Below are positions 9,679 to 18,083 of a stretch of DNA of 64,000 nucleotides, piece after piece. The stretch comes from Ardenticatenaceae bacterium (GTDB lineage Bacteria > Chloroflexota > Anaerolineae > Promineifilales > Promineifilaceae). Position 1 is the first letter of the stretch, and the number at the start of each line of letters is the position of its first letter. The notes beneath the pieces are model-generated. The model was not told the origin of the DNA. It did not search any database and saw only the letters and a list, made by a program, of their open reading frames with translations. The position numbers were made by a program, and so were the translations under genes. The DNA is taken from the NCBI GenBank assembly GCA_020634565.1, contig JACKBN010000004.1, positions 434,001 to 498,000 on the forward strand, written 5' to 3'.

Positions 9679-12600
9679 ATGGCCGAACAAACCAAGTCCT
9701 TTTTCGATCTGTCGGATGATAAGTTAGCGCTCCTTGACCTGCTGCTGGAGGATGAAGGTGTTGCCAACAGTGCGGCTGGTTCCGCTATTTTGCCGCGCCC
9801 TCAGACGGACGATCCGCTGCCGCTTTCATTTGCCCAGCAGCGGTTTTGGTTCTTGGAAGCCCTGACGCCCGGTAGTTCACTGTTTAACACACCCCTGGCG
9901 CTTCAACTCACGGGGCAGCTTGATCTGCCTGCGCTGGCTCAGGCTTGCCAATCGTTGGTCGATCGGCACGAGAGTTTGCGCACGACCTTTACGGCCGTTT
10001 CCGGCACGCCGCAACAAGTTATCCACCCGGTCTGGCCCATTGATTTGGTGCCCCGCGAGGTGATGGCTGAGGAACTGGATGCGGTTTTGCAAACGGCCGT
10101 ACAGCAGCCCTTTGATCTGGAAGAAGGCCCTCTACTGCGTTTTCATTTGCTCCGCCAGAGCGAAGCGGAACATATTCTGCTTATCGTTTTTCACCACATT
10201 GTGTTTGATGGCTGGTCGGCCAGCATTGTGGTGGATGAACTTGTGACGCTTTACGAAGCGTACTGCCATAGTCGCCAGCCCAATTTGCCTGACCTGCCCA
10301 TTCAATATGCCGATTACGCTTTGTGGCAGCGCGAATGGCTGGCGGGCGAGACGTTGCAAACCCAGCTAGATTACTGGCAAACGGAGCTGGCGGGTGAACT
10401 GCCCTTGCTCAAGCTGCCTACCGACAAGCCCCGTCCGGCGGTGAAAACGCACACGGGTGCCTTTGCCTCCGTTTTGCTGCCTGCCGCGCAAACGAACCAG
10501 GTGATGGCGCTATGCCAGGCAACCGGCAGCACGCCTTTCATGCTGCTGTTGGCGGCCTTTCAGGCGTTTTTGCACCGCTACACGGCGCAGGAAGATATTT
10601 TGGTCGGCACGCCCATTGCCAACCGGCAGCAGCCGGAGCTGGCCGGGCTGATTGGCTTTTTTGTGAACACGCTGGTGCTGCGCAGCCAGATAGACGGCTG
10701 GCAGACGTTCCGCGAGCTGCTAAGCCAGGTGCGCGAGACGGCGACCAACGCCTATGATCATCAGGACGTGCCGTTTGAAAAGCTGGTGGAGCTGCTCCAG
10801 CCAGAGCGCAACCTGAGCTATGATCCGCTGTTCCAGGTGATGTTTACCTACCAGGAAGAAGTTGGATTGGAACGGCCGTTGCCCAATCTCACCATCACGC
10901 CGTTGGATTTGGATAACGGGATGGCGCAGTTTGACCTGACGCTTTCGGTGAGCCGTGAGGCGCAGCAGCTGCGGTGCAGCCTGAATTACAACACCGATTT
11001 GTTTGCGCTCGAAACGATTGAGCGCATGTTAGCCCATTGGCAAACGCTTCTGGCTGGCTTGTTAGACAATCCGGATCAGGCTATTGGCCAGGTGAATATG
11101 CTCACCCCGGTGGAAAAGCAGCAAATTTTGGTGGATTGGAATGATACGGCCGTACCGCTGTCTCCAATCGCTTTTTTCCACGAACAGGTTGCCAATTGGG
11201 CACAGCAAACCCCAGACGCGCCCGCCCTCATTTTTGGTGCGCAGCAGATGAGCTACCAAACGCTCAACCGGCGAGCCAACCAGCTAGCCCACGCGCTGCA
11301 AAGCCGGGGCATCGGCCCAGAAAGCAAGGTCGGCATTTTTCTTGATCGCTCGTTTGACATGATTGTGGCTTTGCTGGCAGTGCTGAAGGCTGGCGGCGCT
11401 TACGTGCCGCTGGACACCACTTACCCCGCTGACCGTCTGGCCTACATGATGGCTGATGCCGATCTGGTGCTTGTATTAACGGCCGAATCGCTGCGCGATA
11501 AGCTGCCATCGAATGAGCGAGCGGTACTTTGTCTGGATAGTGATTGGACGAACCAGGTTGCTTCCCAACCGGTAGGCAATCCAGTCAGCGCGGTGGCGTT
11601 GGCCAATCTGGCGTACATCATCTATACGTCTGGCTCGACGGGACGGCCGAAAGGGGTAGGAGTAACGCATCGCGGCGTAGTGAACCTGGCCGAAGGTTTG
11701 CGTAAACAGTTCGCTGTCTCTGCCGATAGCCGGGTGCTGCAATTTGCTTCGTTTAGCTTTGATGCCTCGGTTGCGGAGGTTGTGCAGGCGTTGCAGCATG
11801 GCGCAGCGTTGGTGTTGGCTCCCAAGAGTGAGTTGCTGATGGGGGCTTCATTTGTGCAGTTGATGCAGCAGCAGGCCGTGAGCGTGGTTACGCTACCGCC
11901 TTCGGCGCTGGCGCTGCTGAATCCGGCAGATTTCCCGGCACTGCGCACAATCGTGTCGGCAGGGGAAGCGTGTTCTGCAGAAATTGTGGCGAAATGGTCA
12001 CAGGGACGTCGTTTTGTGAATGGATATGGTCCCACTGAGGGCACGGTTGGGGCGATTATGGCCGTTCTTAATCCTGATGATCCGCAGCCTGTGCTGGGAC
12101 GGCCGTTGCCCAATTACCAGATCTATTTGCTGAATCCACAGCTGCAACCGGTGCCCGTGGGCGTGGCAGGTGAGATTCACATTGCTGGCGTTGGCCTGGC
12201 GCGTGGCTACCTGAATCGGCCAGAATTAACCGCCGAAAAGTTCATCCCCAATCCGTTTAGCGCCAAAGCAGGCGACCGTCTGTACAAAACGGGTGATTTG
12301 GGGCGCTACTTGCCAGACGGCCGTATCGAATTCCTCGGGCGCATTGACCACCAGGTGAAGATTCGCGGTTTTCGGATTGAGCTTGGCGAGGTGGAGGCGG
12401 CTTTGCGGCAGCATACGGCCGTACAAGACGTGTTGGTGCTGGCTCAGGAAGATGAGTCGGGCACACAGTTGGTGGCTTACGTGGTGGGACAGGCAGAGGA
12501 TTTAGTGGATTTACGGCCGTTCCTCAACCAATCGCTGCCCAATTACATGGTGCCCGCTGCCTTTGTGGTGCTGGATCAATTCCCGCAAACGCCCAATGGC

Positions 12601-13764
12601 AAAATTGACCGCAAGGCGCTGCCCGCGCCAGGCGAACAGGTCACCACTGTCGATGACACGTTTGCCGCGCCGCAGGATATTTTGGAAATGCAGTTGGCAC
12701 AAATCTGGCAAGAGGTGCTAAAGCAGCCATCGATCAGCATGGAGGCCAACTATTTTGAGCTGGGCGGCCATTCGTTGCAGGCGGTGACTTTGTTTGCCGC
12801 CATTGAAAAGCGACTGAAGCTGCGGCTGCCGGTCTCGCTGCTTTTTGAAGCCCCGACGATTCGCCAGCTTGCAGCGGCAATTCGCCAGCGAGAGGATGCA
12901 CCCGACTGGTCTTCACTGGTGCCCATTCAACCGCGAGGGACAAAATCGCCCCTGTTTTGCGTGCATGGTGGGGCGGGTCATGTGTTCCATTATCATGATT
13001 TGGCGCAGCTTTTGGGAACAGAACGGCCGTTTTACGCCCTGCAACCCAAGCTAGACGAGAAAACGCACCAATCTATTTTTGCTGCGGTGGAGGAGATGGC
13101 CACCCACTACATCAGCGAGATAAAAACGGTGCAGCCGGAAGGGCCGTATTTGCTTAGCGGGTTCTGCTTTGGCGGCGTGGTGGTTTATGAAATGGCACAG
13201 CAGCTGGTGCAGGCCGGGGATGAAGTTGGCTTGCTGGTGTTTATCGATCCCTCCACGCCGGAAAATAAACCGCATCTGGCTGAGGTGGTTCCGCCCGAGG
13301 TGATAGCCGCGCGCCTGGTGCGGCATAAGCAAAATATGGCGCAGCTTGGTTTATTGGCGCGGCTGGGTTACATTTTGAAAAGTGGCAAAAATCGGATGAC
13401 GGCGTATTGGAATTTGTTCTATCGGGCGCTCATCCGCGATTGGCGTCGTGGGCGGGCCAAGTTTTTCCAACATTATTTACGTTGGCAGCATGTGGTCCCT
13501 ACACGATTTAGCGATTTTTATTTTATGCACGTTGTCTCTTCTTATGCGACGCAGCTTTATTATCCCCAAACTTTCCCGGGCGAGGCGATTTTGTTTTATT
13601 CCACGCTGGAAAATGACGGCGATAAGTCGCTGGGCTGGTCAGGATTGCCGGAGGCGGGCCTGAAAATGTATGAAGTGGAATCGACGCATTTGGGTATTTT
13701 GAAACGGCCGTACATTGACCAGGTTGCCGCCGAACTGAAAGAACATCTGGAACCATTTGCATGA
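9679..13764 (+). CDS. Nonribosomal peptide synthetase, terminal module (C-A-T-TE) with Cys-type thioesterase
   Basis: A 1361-residue protein. Condensation domain with FAQQRFWFLE near 50 and HHIVFDGW near 172; adenylation domain about 490-1000; carrier with GGHSL near 1028; thioesterase about 1080-1361. The adenylation code reads DAATVAGVGK, which I cannot assign. The thioesterase nucleophile elbow is GFCFGG, so Cys1163 replaces the usual Ser; the acid (VFIDPS) and late His (ESTHLGI) are present. Known Cys-type releasing domains include those of obafluorin and sulfazecin synthesis, but some hydrolytic family members also have Cys, so product type is open. The gene begins 5 bp after the previous synthetase stop and overlaps the next start (ATGA). 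By colinearity it adds residue four and releases the peptide. Confidence 0.95.
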   Translation: MAEQTKSFFDLSDDKLALLDLLLEDEGVANSAAGSAILPRPQTDDPLPLSFAQQRFWFLEALTPGSSLFNTPLALQLTGQLDLPALAQACQSLVDRHESLRTTFTAVSGTPQQVIHPVWPIDLVPREVMAEELDAVLQTAVQQPFDLEEGPLLRFHLLRQSEAEHILLIVFHHIVFDGWSASIVVDELVTLYEAYCHSRQPNLPDLPIQYADYALWQREWLAGETLQTQLDYWQTELAGELPLLKLPTDKPRPAVKTHTGAFASVLLPAAQTNQVMALCQATGSTPFMLLLAAFQAFLHRYTAQEDILVGTPIANRQQPELAGLIGFFVNTLVLRSQIDGWQTFRELLSQVRETATNAYDHQDVPFEKLVELLQPERNLSYDPLFQVMFTYQEEVGLERPLPNLTITPLDLDNGMAQFDLTLSVSREAQQLRCSLNYNTDLFALETIERMLAHWQTLLAGLLDNPDQAIGQVNMLTPVEKQQILVDWNDTAVPLSPIAFFHEQVANWAQQTPDAPALIFGAQQMSYQTLNRRANQLAHALQSRGIGPESKVGIFLDRSFDMIVALLAVLKAGGAYVPLDTTYPADRLAYMMADADLVLVLTAESLRDKLPSNERAVLCLDSDWTNQVASQPVGNPVSAVALANLAYIIYTSGSTGRPKGVGVTHRGVVNLAEGLRKQFAVSADSRVLQFASFSFDASVAEVVQALQHGAALVLAPKSELLMGASFVQLMQQQAVSVVTLPPSALALLNPADFPALRTIVSAGEACSAEIVAKWSQGRRFVNGYGPTEGTVGAIMAVLNPDDPQPVLGRPLPNYQIYLLNPQLQPVPVGVAGEIHIAGVGLARGYLNRPELTAEKFIPNPFSAKAGDRLYKTGDLGRYLPDGRIEFLGRIDHQVKIRGFRIELGEVEAALRQHTAVQDVLVLAQEDESGTQLVAYVVGQAEDLVDLRPFLNQSLPNYMVPAAFVVLDQFPQTPNGKIDRKALPAPGEQVTTVDDTFAAPQDILEMQLAQIWQEVLKQPSISMEANYFELGGHSLQAVTLFAAIEKRLKLRLPVSLLFEAPTIRQLAAAIRQREDAPDWSSLVPIQPRGTKSPLFCVHGGAGHVFHYHDLAQLLGTERPFYALQPKLDEKTHQSIFAAVEEMATHYISEIKTVQPEGPYLLSGFCFGGVVVYEMAQQLVQAGDEVGLLVFIDPSTPENKPHLAEVVPPEVIAARLVRHKQNMAQLGLLARLGYILKSGKNRMTAYWNLFYRALIRDWRRGRAKFFQHYLRWQHVVPTRFSDFYFMHVVSSYATQLYYPQTFPGEAILFYSTLENDGDKSLGWSGLPEAGLKMYEVESTHLGILKRPYIDQVAAELKEHLEPFA

Positions 13765-14507
13765 CCGCTTTTCGCTCCACCTGGCCCCTGCCGCCAGCCC
13801 AACCCACCTTACCCCAAGATGAACTCCACGTTTGGGTCGCTTCTCTCAATCGCCCGCAGCCGCAGCTAAACCAGTTTTGGCAATATCTCAATGAAGACGA
13901 GCAGGCGCGGGCCAATCGCTTCTACTTTGACCATGATCGGGAGCATTACATCGTGGCGCGGGGTCTGCTGCGGCAGCTTTTGGGCAGTTACTTAAAACGG
14001 CCTGCGCACGAAATTAGTTTTGTCTATGGTGAACATGGCAAACCGGAATTAGCAGCAGAGCAGGCAAACTCAGGCATGCGCTTCAATATTTCGCATGCAC
14101 AAGGGGTGGCGCTGCTGGCCTTTGCCCGTCATCGTGAAGTGGGGGTGGATATTGAGCAGGTACGGCCGTTAGACGATGGCGAGCAAATTGCGGAGCGGTT
14201 TTTCTCTAAGCAGGAGGTGGCGGTGTTTACGGCCGTTCCCGCTGCCCAAAAACCGCAAGCCTTCTTTAACTGCTGGACGCGCAAAGAGGCGTTTATCAAA
14301 GTCATCGGAGAAGGGCTTTCTTGCCCGCTGGATTCGTTCGACGTGACGCTGAAACCTGGCGAACCGGCTGAACTGCTGCAAGTAAAAGGCAGCCAGGAAG
14401 CCGCCGCCCGCTGGAAGTTGGAAAATCTCAACCCCGCCACAGGCTACGCCGGAGCCGTCATCGCCGAGGGGCGTGAGTGGCAACTGAGCACGTGGCAGTG
14501 GCCGTGA
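13761..14507 (+). CDS. 4'-phosphopantetheinyl transferase, Sfp type
   Basis: A 248-residue enzyme that transfers the phosphopantetheine arm from CoA to carrier domains. Visible motifs: an N-terminal HVWVASL segment, FNISHAQG, the Mg-binding GVDIE, and the FNCWTRKEAFIKVIGEGL block typical of the Sfp group. It starts inside the stop region of the preceding synthetase (ATGA overlap), so translation is probably coupled and the enzyme serves this cluster. The length fits the family. Confidence 0.95.
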   Translation: MTAFRSTWPLPPAQPTLPQDELHVWVASLNRPQPQLNQFWQYLNEDEQARANRFYFDHDREHYIVARGLLRQLLGSYLKRPAHEISFVYGEHGKPELAAEQANSGMRFNISHAQGVALLAFARHREVGVDIEQVRPLDDGEQIAERFFSKQEVAVFTAVPAAQKPQAFFNCWTRKEAFIKVIGEGLSCPLDSFDVTLKPGEPAELLQVKGSQEAAARWKLENLNPATGYAGAVIAEGREWQLSTWQWP

Positions 14508-14540
14508 GCGGTAAACGGTAATCGGTAGGTCAGTAATCAG
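14508..14540. repeat. Short CGGTAATCGGTA-type dispersed repeat
   Basis: Just after the transferase stop the sequence is made of units such as ggtaaacggtaatcggta and gtaatcagtcaat. The same units recur at 17142-17221 and, in frame, at 5641-5745. Confidence 0.6.
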
Positions 14541-15642
14541 TCAATCGACTTTAGGAATTGTTTGATAGCTTGTTCGACCTTTACAAAGACTGGCTCAATT
14601 TCCTCAATGCCGTGAGCCATCCGGTTCCATTCAAGCTGAAATCCATAACTGTGAAACACAACGTGCCGAAATCGTCTGTATGGTGCTAACGTTTCTGATC
14701 GGTTTATGATACTGAATGTCCTGCGGATACCTGGTTGCCAGATCGACAAGTGGAACAACAGCCCTGACATCACCAGTATAGCTTAGCCCCATTACTGCTG
14801 AAATATGAACATTCGAATTCTGTTCTTCAAGTAGACATAACAGAGTGTTCACTGCCTCTGCGCGTCCAATATTACCCAAAGCCAGTATGGCTTGACATCG
14901 AGTATTTTCTTGTCGGTTCTTGTCGCTTGCGATCTTTTTAACAGTTCAATGGCACGGTTATCGCCAACAGTGCTTAGAGTGTTTGCCGCTTGAATTTGCC
15001 TCAAAGGATTTTCATGTTCCAACAAGGCGATCAGTTCAGGAATCGCCCTTGGATCTCGTATGCTCCTCTGGATAGCAGTGGCTACCCAAACCACATCATC
15101 ACTGTCGTCGGTAATTGCCTTTCTGAAAATTTCTAGAGCACGTAGATCGCCAATTTTGCCTAATGCTTTTAGAAAATAGGCGCGGATTATTCAGAGGAAT
15201 TGTTGAATCCTTCTATCAACGCTGGAACAGCAAAATGCCCAATCTTGATCAAATTGTTTGTGGCAATACTTTGTCTCCTATCTCTCTGTCGATGTACTTC
15301 ATTTACAAGGACTGAAATTGCTTGATTATTCCCAATTCTGTGTAGAGCAGTGACAACATGACCATAAACCTGATCATCTGGGTCATTTAAGGCAGAGACG
15401 AGAAGTGTTAGAGCGCGAGGATCGTTTAGCTTTCCCAATGCGTTAGCTGCAGAACAACGAACCATTGAATTCGAGTCTCCCAAACTATCTTCAAGCCATC
15501 TGATTGCTGCTAAATTACCCAAACGCCCCAATTTTAACGCTGCGTTGGCTCGTGTACTCGCTTGGGGACTTTTCAATTGTTCTAGATACTGGTCAAACTC
15601 ACTCATCGGAATTCCAGGTTTCACCTTGCCATTATGAGTCAA
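14537..15642 (-). pseudogene. Decayed HEAT-repeat gene joined to a HepT-like remnant
   Basis: Read on the minus strand from about 15606 (MSEFDQYLEQLKSPQ), the sequence encodes HEAT/PBS-lyase-type helical repeats (for example SMVRCSAANALGKLNDPRAL). The frame breaks near 15187, where NNSSE runs into a stop but the next frame continues IIRAYFLKALGKIG. It breaks again near 14940, where one more A in an A-run would restore KKIASDKNRQENTRCQAIL. A third change falls near 14710. The last piece (14537 to about 14712) reads ETLAPYRRF then RHVVFHSYGF, which carries the R-x4-H-x-Y motif of HepT-like RNase toxins, then a helical tail. One break is in a homopolymer, so sequencing error could explain part of it, but not the join to a different family. 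Confidence 0.65.
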
Positions 15643-15663
15643 AGGGACTTCTCAATGCAGAAA

Positions 15664-17028
15664 TCATAAATTGGCTTGGGTGCGGTGGAGGAAACGGCCG
15701 TTTCCCATCTCGCCCACAAATTCCCCATCTTGCACCACAACTTTGCCCCGGCTGAGCGTGGTTTGCGGCCAGCCTTGCAGCGTGAGTCCCGCGTAGGGCG
15801 TCCAGCCCGCCGTTTCGTGCAGCGTTTCCGGCGTGAGCATTTTGATTGCGTCTGGATCAAAAATCACCAGGTCGGCATCGTAGCCCACGGTGATTTCCCC
15901 CTTTTTTGCTAAGCCCATCAGTTTGGCCGGATTGGTACAGCATTGCGCCACCCACTGCGGCAGACTGAGCCAACCCTGGCGCACCCCTTGCGAATAAAGC
16001 GCAGCAAAGCGCATCTCAATCGAGGGCACGCCGCCGGGAATCTGGCTGTAGTTGTCCAGCCCGGTTGCTTTTTCTTCGGTGGTGAACGGGCAATGGTCGG
16101 TGGTGACAATTTGCAGCTCGTTGCGGCTGAGCGCCTGCCACAGTGCGGTTTGCGCGGTTAGGTCGCGGATGGGCGGCGAGCAGACGGGCAGCGTGCCGTC
16201 CACGCCGGGCGCGTCGTATGCGTCCCAGGTGAGGAACAAATATTGCGGGCAGGTCTCGCCAGTGACAGGCAGCCCTTGCTGCCGCGCCTGGGCAATGCGG
16301 GCTACCGTCTCCCCGCAGGAAACGTGGAAGATGTGCAGCGGCACGTCCACAAACGTAGCGATGTCGATGACGCGTCCGGTGGCTTCGGCTTCTAGCAGGG
16401 CGGGGCGGCTGCGCGGGTGCCAGTGCGGGCTAGTGCGTCCGGCGGCCAAATTTTGCCGGATCAGTTCAGTAATCACGTCCCAATTTTCGGCATGAACGAC
16501 CGGGATACCGCTAACGTTGCGAACGGCCGTTAAAGCCCGCAACAATTCATCATCCCGCAAACGCAACCCGTAGGCCATGTACAGCTTGAAGCTGGTGCAG
16601 CCCGCGGCAAACGCCTCTGGTACCTGATCCAACTTGGCGATGTCATTGGGACCGAGGGTCATGTGCAGGCCGTAATCGATCACTACGTTGGGATCGGCCA
16701 GAGCGCGACGGGCGGCAATCGCTTCGACCATCGTTTCGTTGGGCTGGGTTTCCACAAAATCGACGATGGTGGTGGTGCCGCCAAAGGCCGCAGCGCGGGT
16801 GCCGCTGTAGAAGGTGTCGGTGGAGGTGAATTTGCCGATGGGCATTTGCAGGTGTACGTGCATGTCTACGGCACCGGGGGTGACAAGCTTGCCGGTGGCG
16901 TCAAGCACCTGCCGCCCGTCCAGATTTTGCCCGATGGCGGCAATTGTTTCACCGTTGATGCCGATGTCTGCCGGGAATGTGGAAACGGCCGTTACCACCG
17001 TCCCCCCCTTAATCACCAAATCGTACAT
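15664..17028 (-). CDS. Dihydropyrimidinase / D-hydantoinase-like amidohydrolase
   Basis: A 454-residue cyclic amidohydrolase. Metal-binding HVH (DMHVHLQMP), the lysine that is usually carbamylated (SFKLYMAYG), VHAEN, HIFHVSC and TTDHCPF are all present, matching the dihydropyrimidinase/hydantoinase/allantoinase group. It hydrolyses the amide of a cyclic diamide such as dihydrouracil or a hydantoin. The start at 17028 is chosen because AGGAGG lies 4-11 bases upstream; an earlier in-frame ATG at 17055 lacks this. The last residues (GNGRFLHRTQANL) run through an ACGGCCGT copy. No other pyrimidine catabolism gene is adjacent, so the substrate is not settled. Confidence 0.88.
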   Translation of the reverse strand: MYDLVIKGGTVVTAVSTFPADIGINGETIAAIGQNLDGRQVLDATGKLVTPGAVDMHVHLQMPIGKFTSTDTFYSGTRAAAFGGTTTIVDFVETQPNETMVEAIAARRALADPNVVIDYGLHMTLGPNDIAKLDQVPEAFAAGCTSFKLYMAYGLRLRDDELLRALTAVRNVSGIPVVHAENWDVITELIRQNLAAGRTSPHWHPRSRPALLEAEATGRVIDIATFVDVPLHIFHVSCGETVARIAQARQQGLPVTGETCPQYLFLTWDAYDAPGVDGTLPVCSPPIRDLTAQTALWQALSRNELQIVTTDHCPFTTEEKATGLDNYSQIPGGVPSIEMRFAALYSQGVRQGWLSLPQWVAQCCTNPAKLMGLAKKGEITVGYDADLVIFDPDAIKMLTPETLHETAGWTPYAGLTLQGWPQTTLSRGKVVVQDGEFVGEMGNGRFLHRTQANL

Positions 17029-17141
17029 GCTGCGCCTCCTGACATTGTGCTTCATTCAGCGTGATTTTTATCATGATTATGCCAAATGTACGAATACGGC
17101 CGTGTCAATCCATCGCCACATTTTCCAGACCGTTTATAATC

Positions 17142-17221
17142 AGTGAACGGTAAACGGTAATCAGTAAACGGTAATGGTCACCGACTACCGACCACCGATT
17201 ACCGAATACCGAAAACGGGAG
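17142..17221. repeat. CGGTAA/CCGATTACC degenerate repeat tract
   Basis: About 80 bases made of imperfect units (aacggtaa, aatcagtaa, ccgattacc, gaataccg), directly before the ribosome-binding site of the next gene. The tract is inverted about its middle: the left half uses ggtaa units, the right half ttacc/ctacc units. Same family as 14508-14540 and 5641-5745. Confidence 0.65.
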
Positions 17222-17228
17222 TTAATTC

Positions 17229-18005
17229 ATGGCATGGTACATCTATCTGGCGGTGCTTGCCGCCGGGTTTGGCGCAGGATTTATTAATACGTTGGCTGGC
17301 AGCGGTTCGCTCATCACGCTGCCGCTGCTTATTTTTATGGGCATTCCCGCTACGGTGGCCAATGGCACCAACCGGGTGGGCGTGCTGTTCCAAAACATCG
17401 TCTCGGTGAGCAGTTTTCAGCGGCAAAAGATGCTGGACGTGCGCGGTGGGCTCATTTTATCGGCTCCGGCCATCATCGGCTCGATTATCGGCGCGCAAAT
17501 TGCGGTCGATTTGGATGAAGCGCGCATGCGGCAAGCGATTGGCGTGCTGATGGTGGTGATGCTGTTTGTCATTTTGCTGCGGCCGAAGCGCTGGTTGCAG
17601 GGTGAACTGGAGAAAATGGGGGAACGGCCGTCCATCCTTCAACTCGTCATTTTCTTCTTCATCGGCATGTACGGCGGCTTTTTACAGGCCGGTGTCGGCA
17701 TCTTCCTGCTGGCCGGGCTGGTGCTGGGTATTGGCTATGATCTGGTACGGGCCAACGCCGTAAAAGTCCTCATCATCCTGGCTTTCACTATTTCAGCGCT
17801 CGTCGTGTTTATGCTGAACGATCAGGTAAATTGGGGCGTTGGGTTGTTGCTAGCCGTGGGCAATTCGTTGGGAGCCTGGGCTGCGGCCCGCATGGCCGTT
17901 GAGCGCGGGGCCAACTTTGTCCGCTGGCTGCTCATCGCTGTAGTGGCTGTCTCGGCCCTCAATTTGCTAGGTGTTTTCACCTGGATTGGTCAACTGTTCA
18001 GCTAA
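17229..18005 (+). CDS. TSUP family (TauE/SafE-like) membrane transporter
   Basis: A 258-residue protein with 7-8 hydrophobic helices. It shows the family's N-terminal GFGAGFINTLAGSGSLITLP segment and the internal repeat with GFLQAGVGIFLLAGL. TSUP proteins move sulfite, sulfoacetate or other small organosulfur or organic anions across the inner membrane; the substrate cannot be told from sequence. The start has a GGGAG 8 bases upstream. It is flanked by a repeat tract and by a hairpin shared with the converging gene. Confidence 0.9.
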   Translation: MAWYIYLAVLAAGFGAGFINTLAGSGSLITLPLLIFMGIPATVANGTNRVGVLFQNIVSVSSFQRQKMLDVRGGLILSAPAIIGSIIGAQIAVDLDEARMRQAIGVLMVVMLFVILLRPKRWLQGELEKMGERPSILQLVIFFFIGMYGGFLQAGVGIFLLAGLVLGIGYDLVRANAVKVLIILAFTISALVVFMLNDQVNWGVGLLLAVGNSLGAWAAARMAVERGANFVRWLLIAVVAVSALNLLGVFTWIGQLFS

Positions 18006-18012
18006 AAAGTCG

Positions 18013-18079
18013 GACACTGATAAACACAGATGTACACGGATTTCTTCTTTATCTGTGTGAACCACTGTTTATCAGTGTC
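18013..18079. terminator. Inverted repeat between convergent genes, probable bidirectional terminator
   Basis: Arms GACACTGATAAACA (18013-18026) and TGTTTATCAGTGTC (18066-18079) are perfect complements. They sit between the TSUP gene (+) and the SLC13-type gene (-). The interior contains more weakly paired acacagat/atctgtgt sequence, the same words as the repeat at 45210-45284. Confidence 0.55.
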
Positions 18080-18083
18080 TAAT

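Noticed and set aside
16663..17064. Long plus-strand open frame opposite the dihydropyrimidinase gene
   Set aside because: It is a shadow of a well-supported gene on the other strand and has no family motif or ribosome site.
17142..17221. CRISPR array
   Set aside because: Units are 7-8 bases, imperfect and without unique spacers; no cas genes are present.
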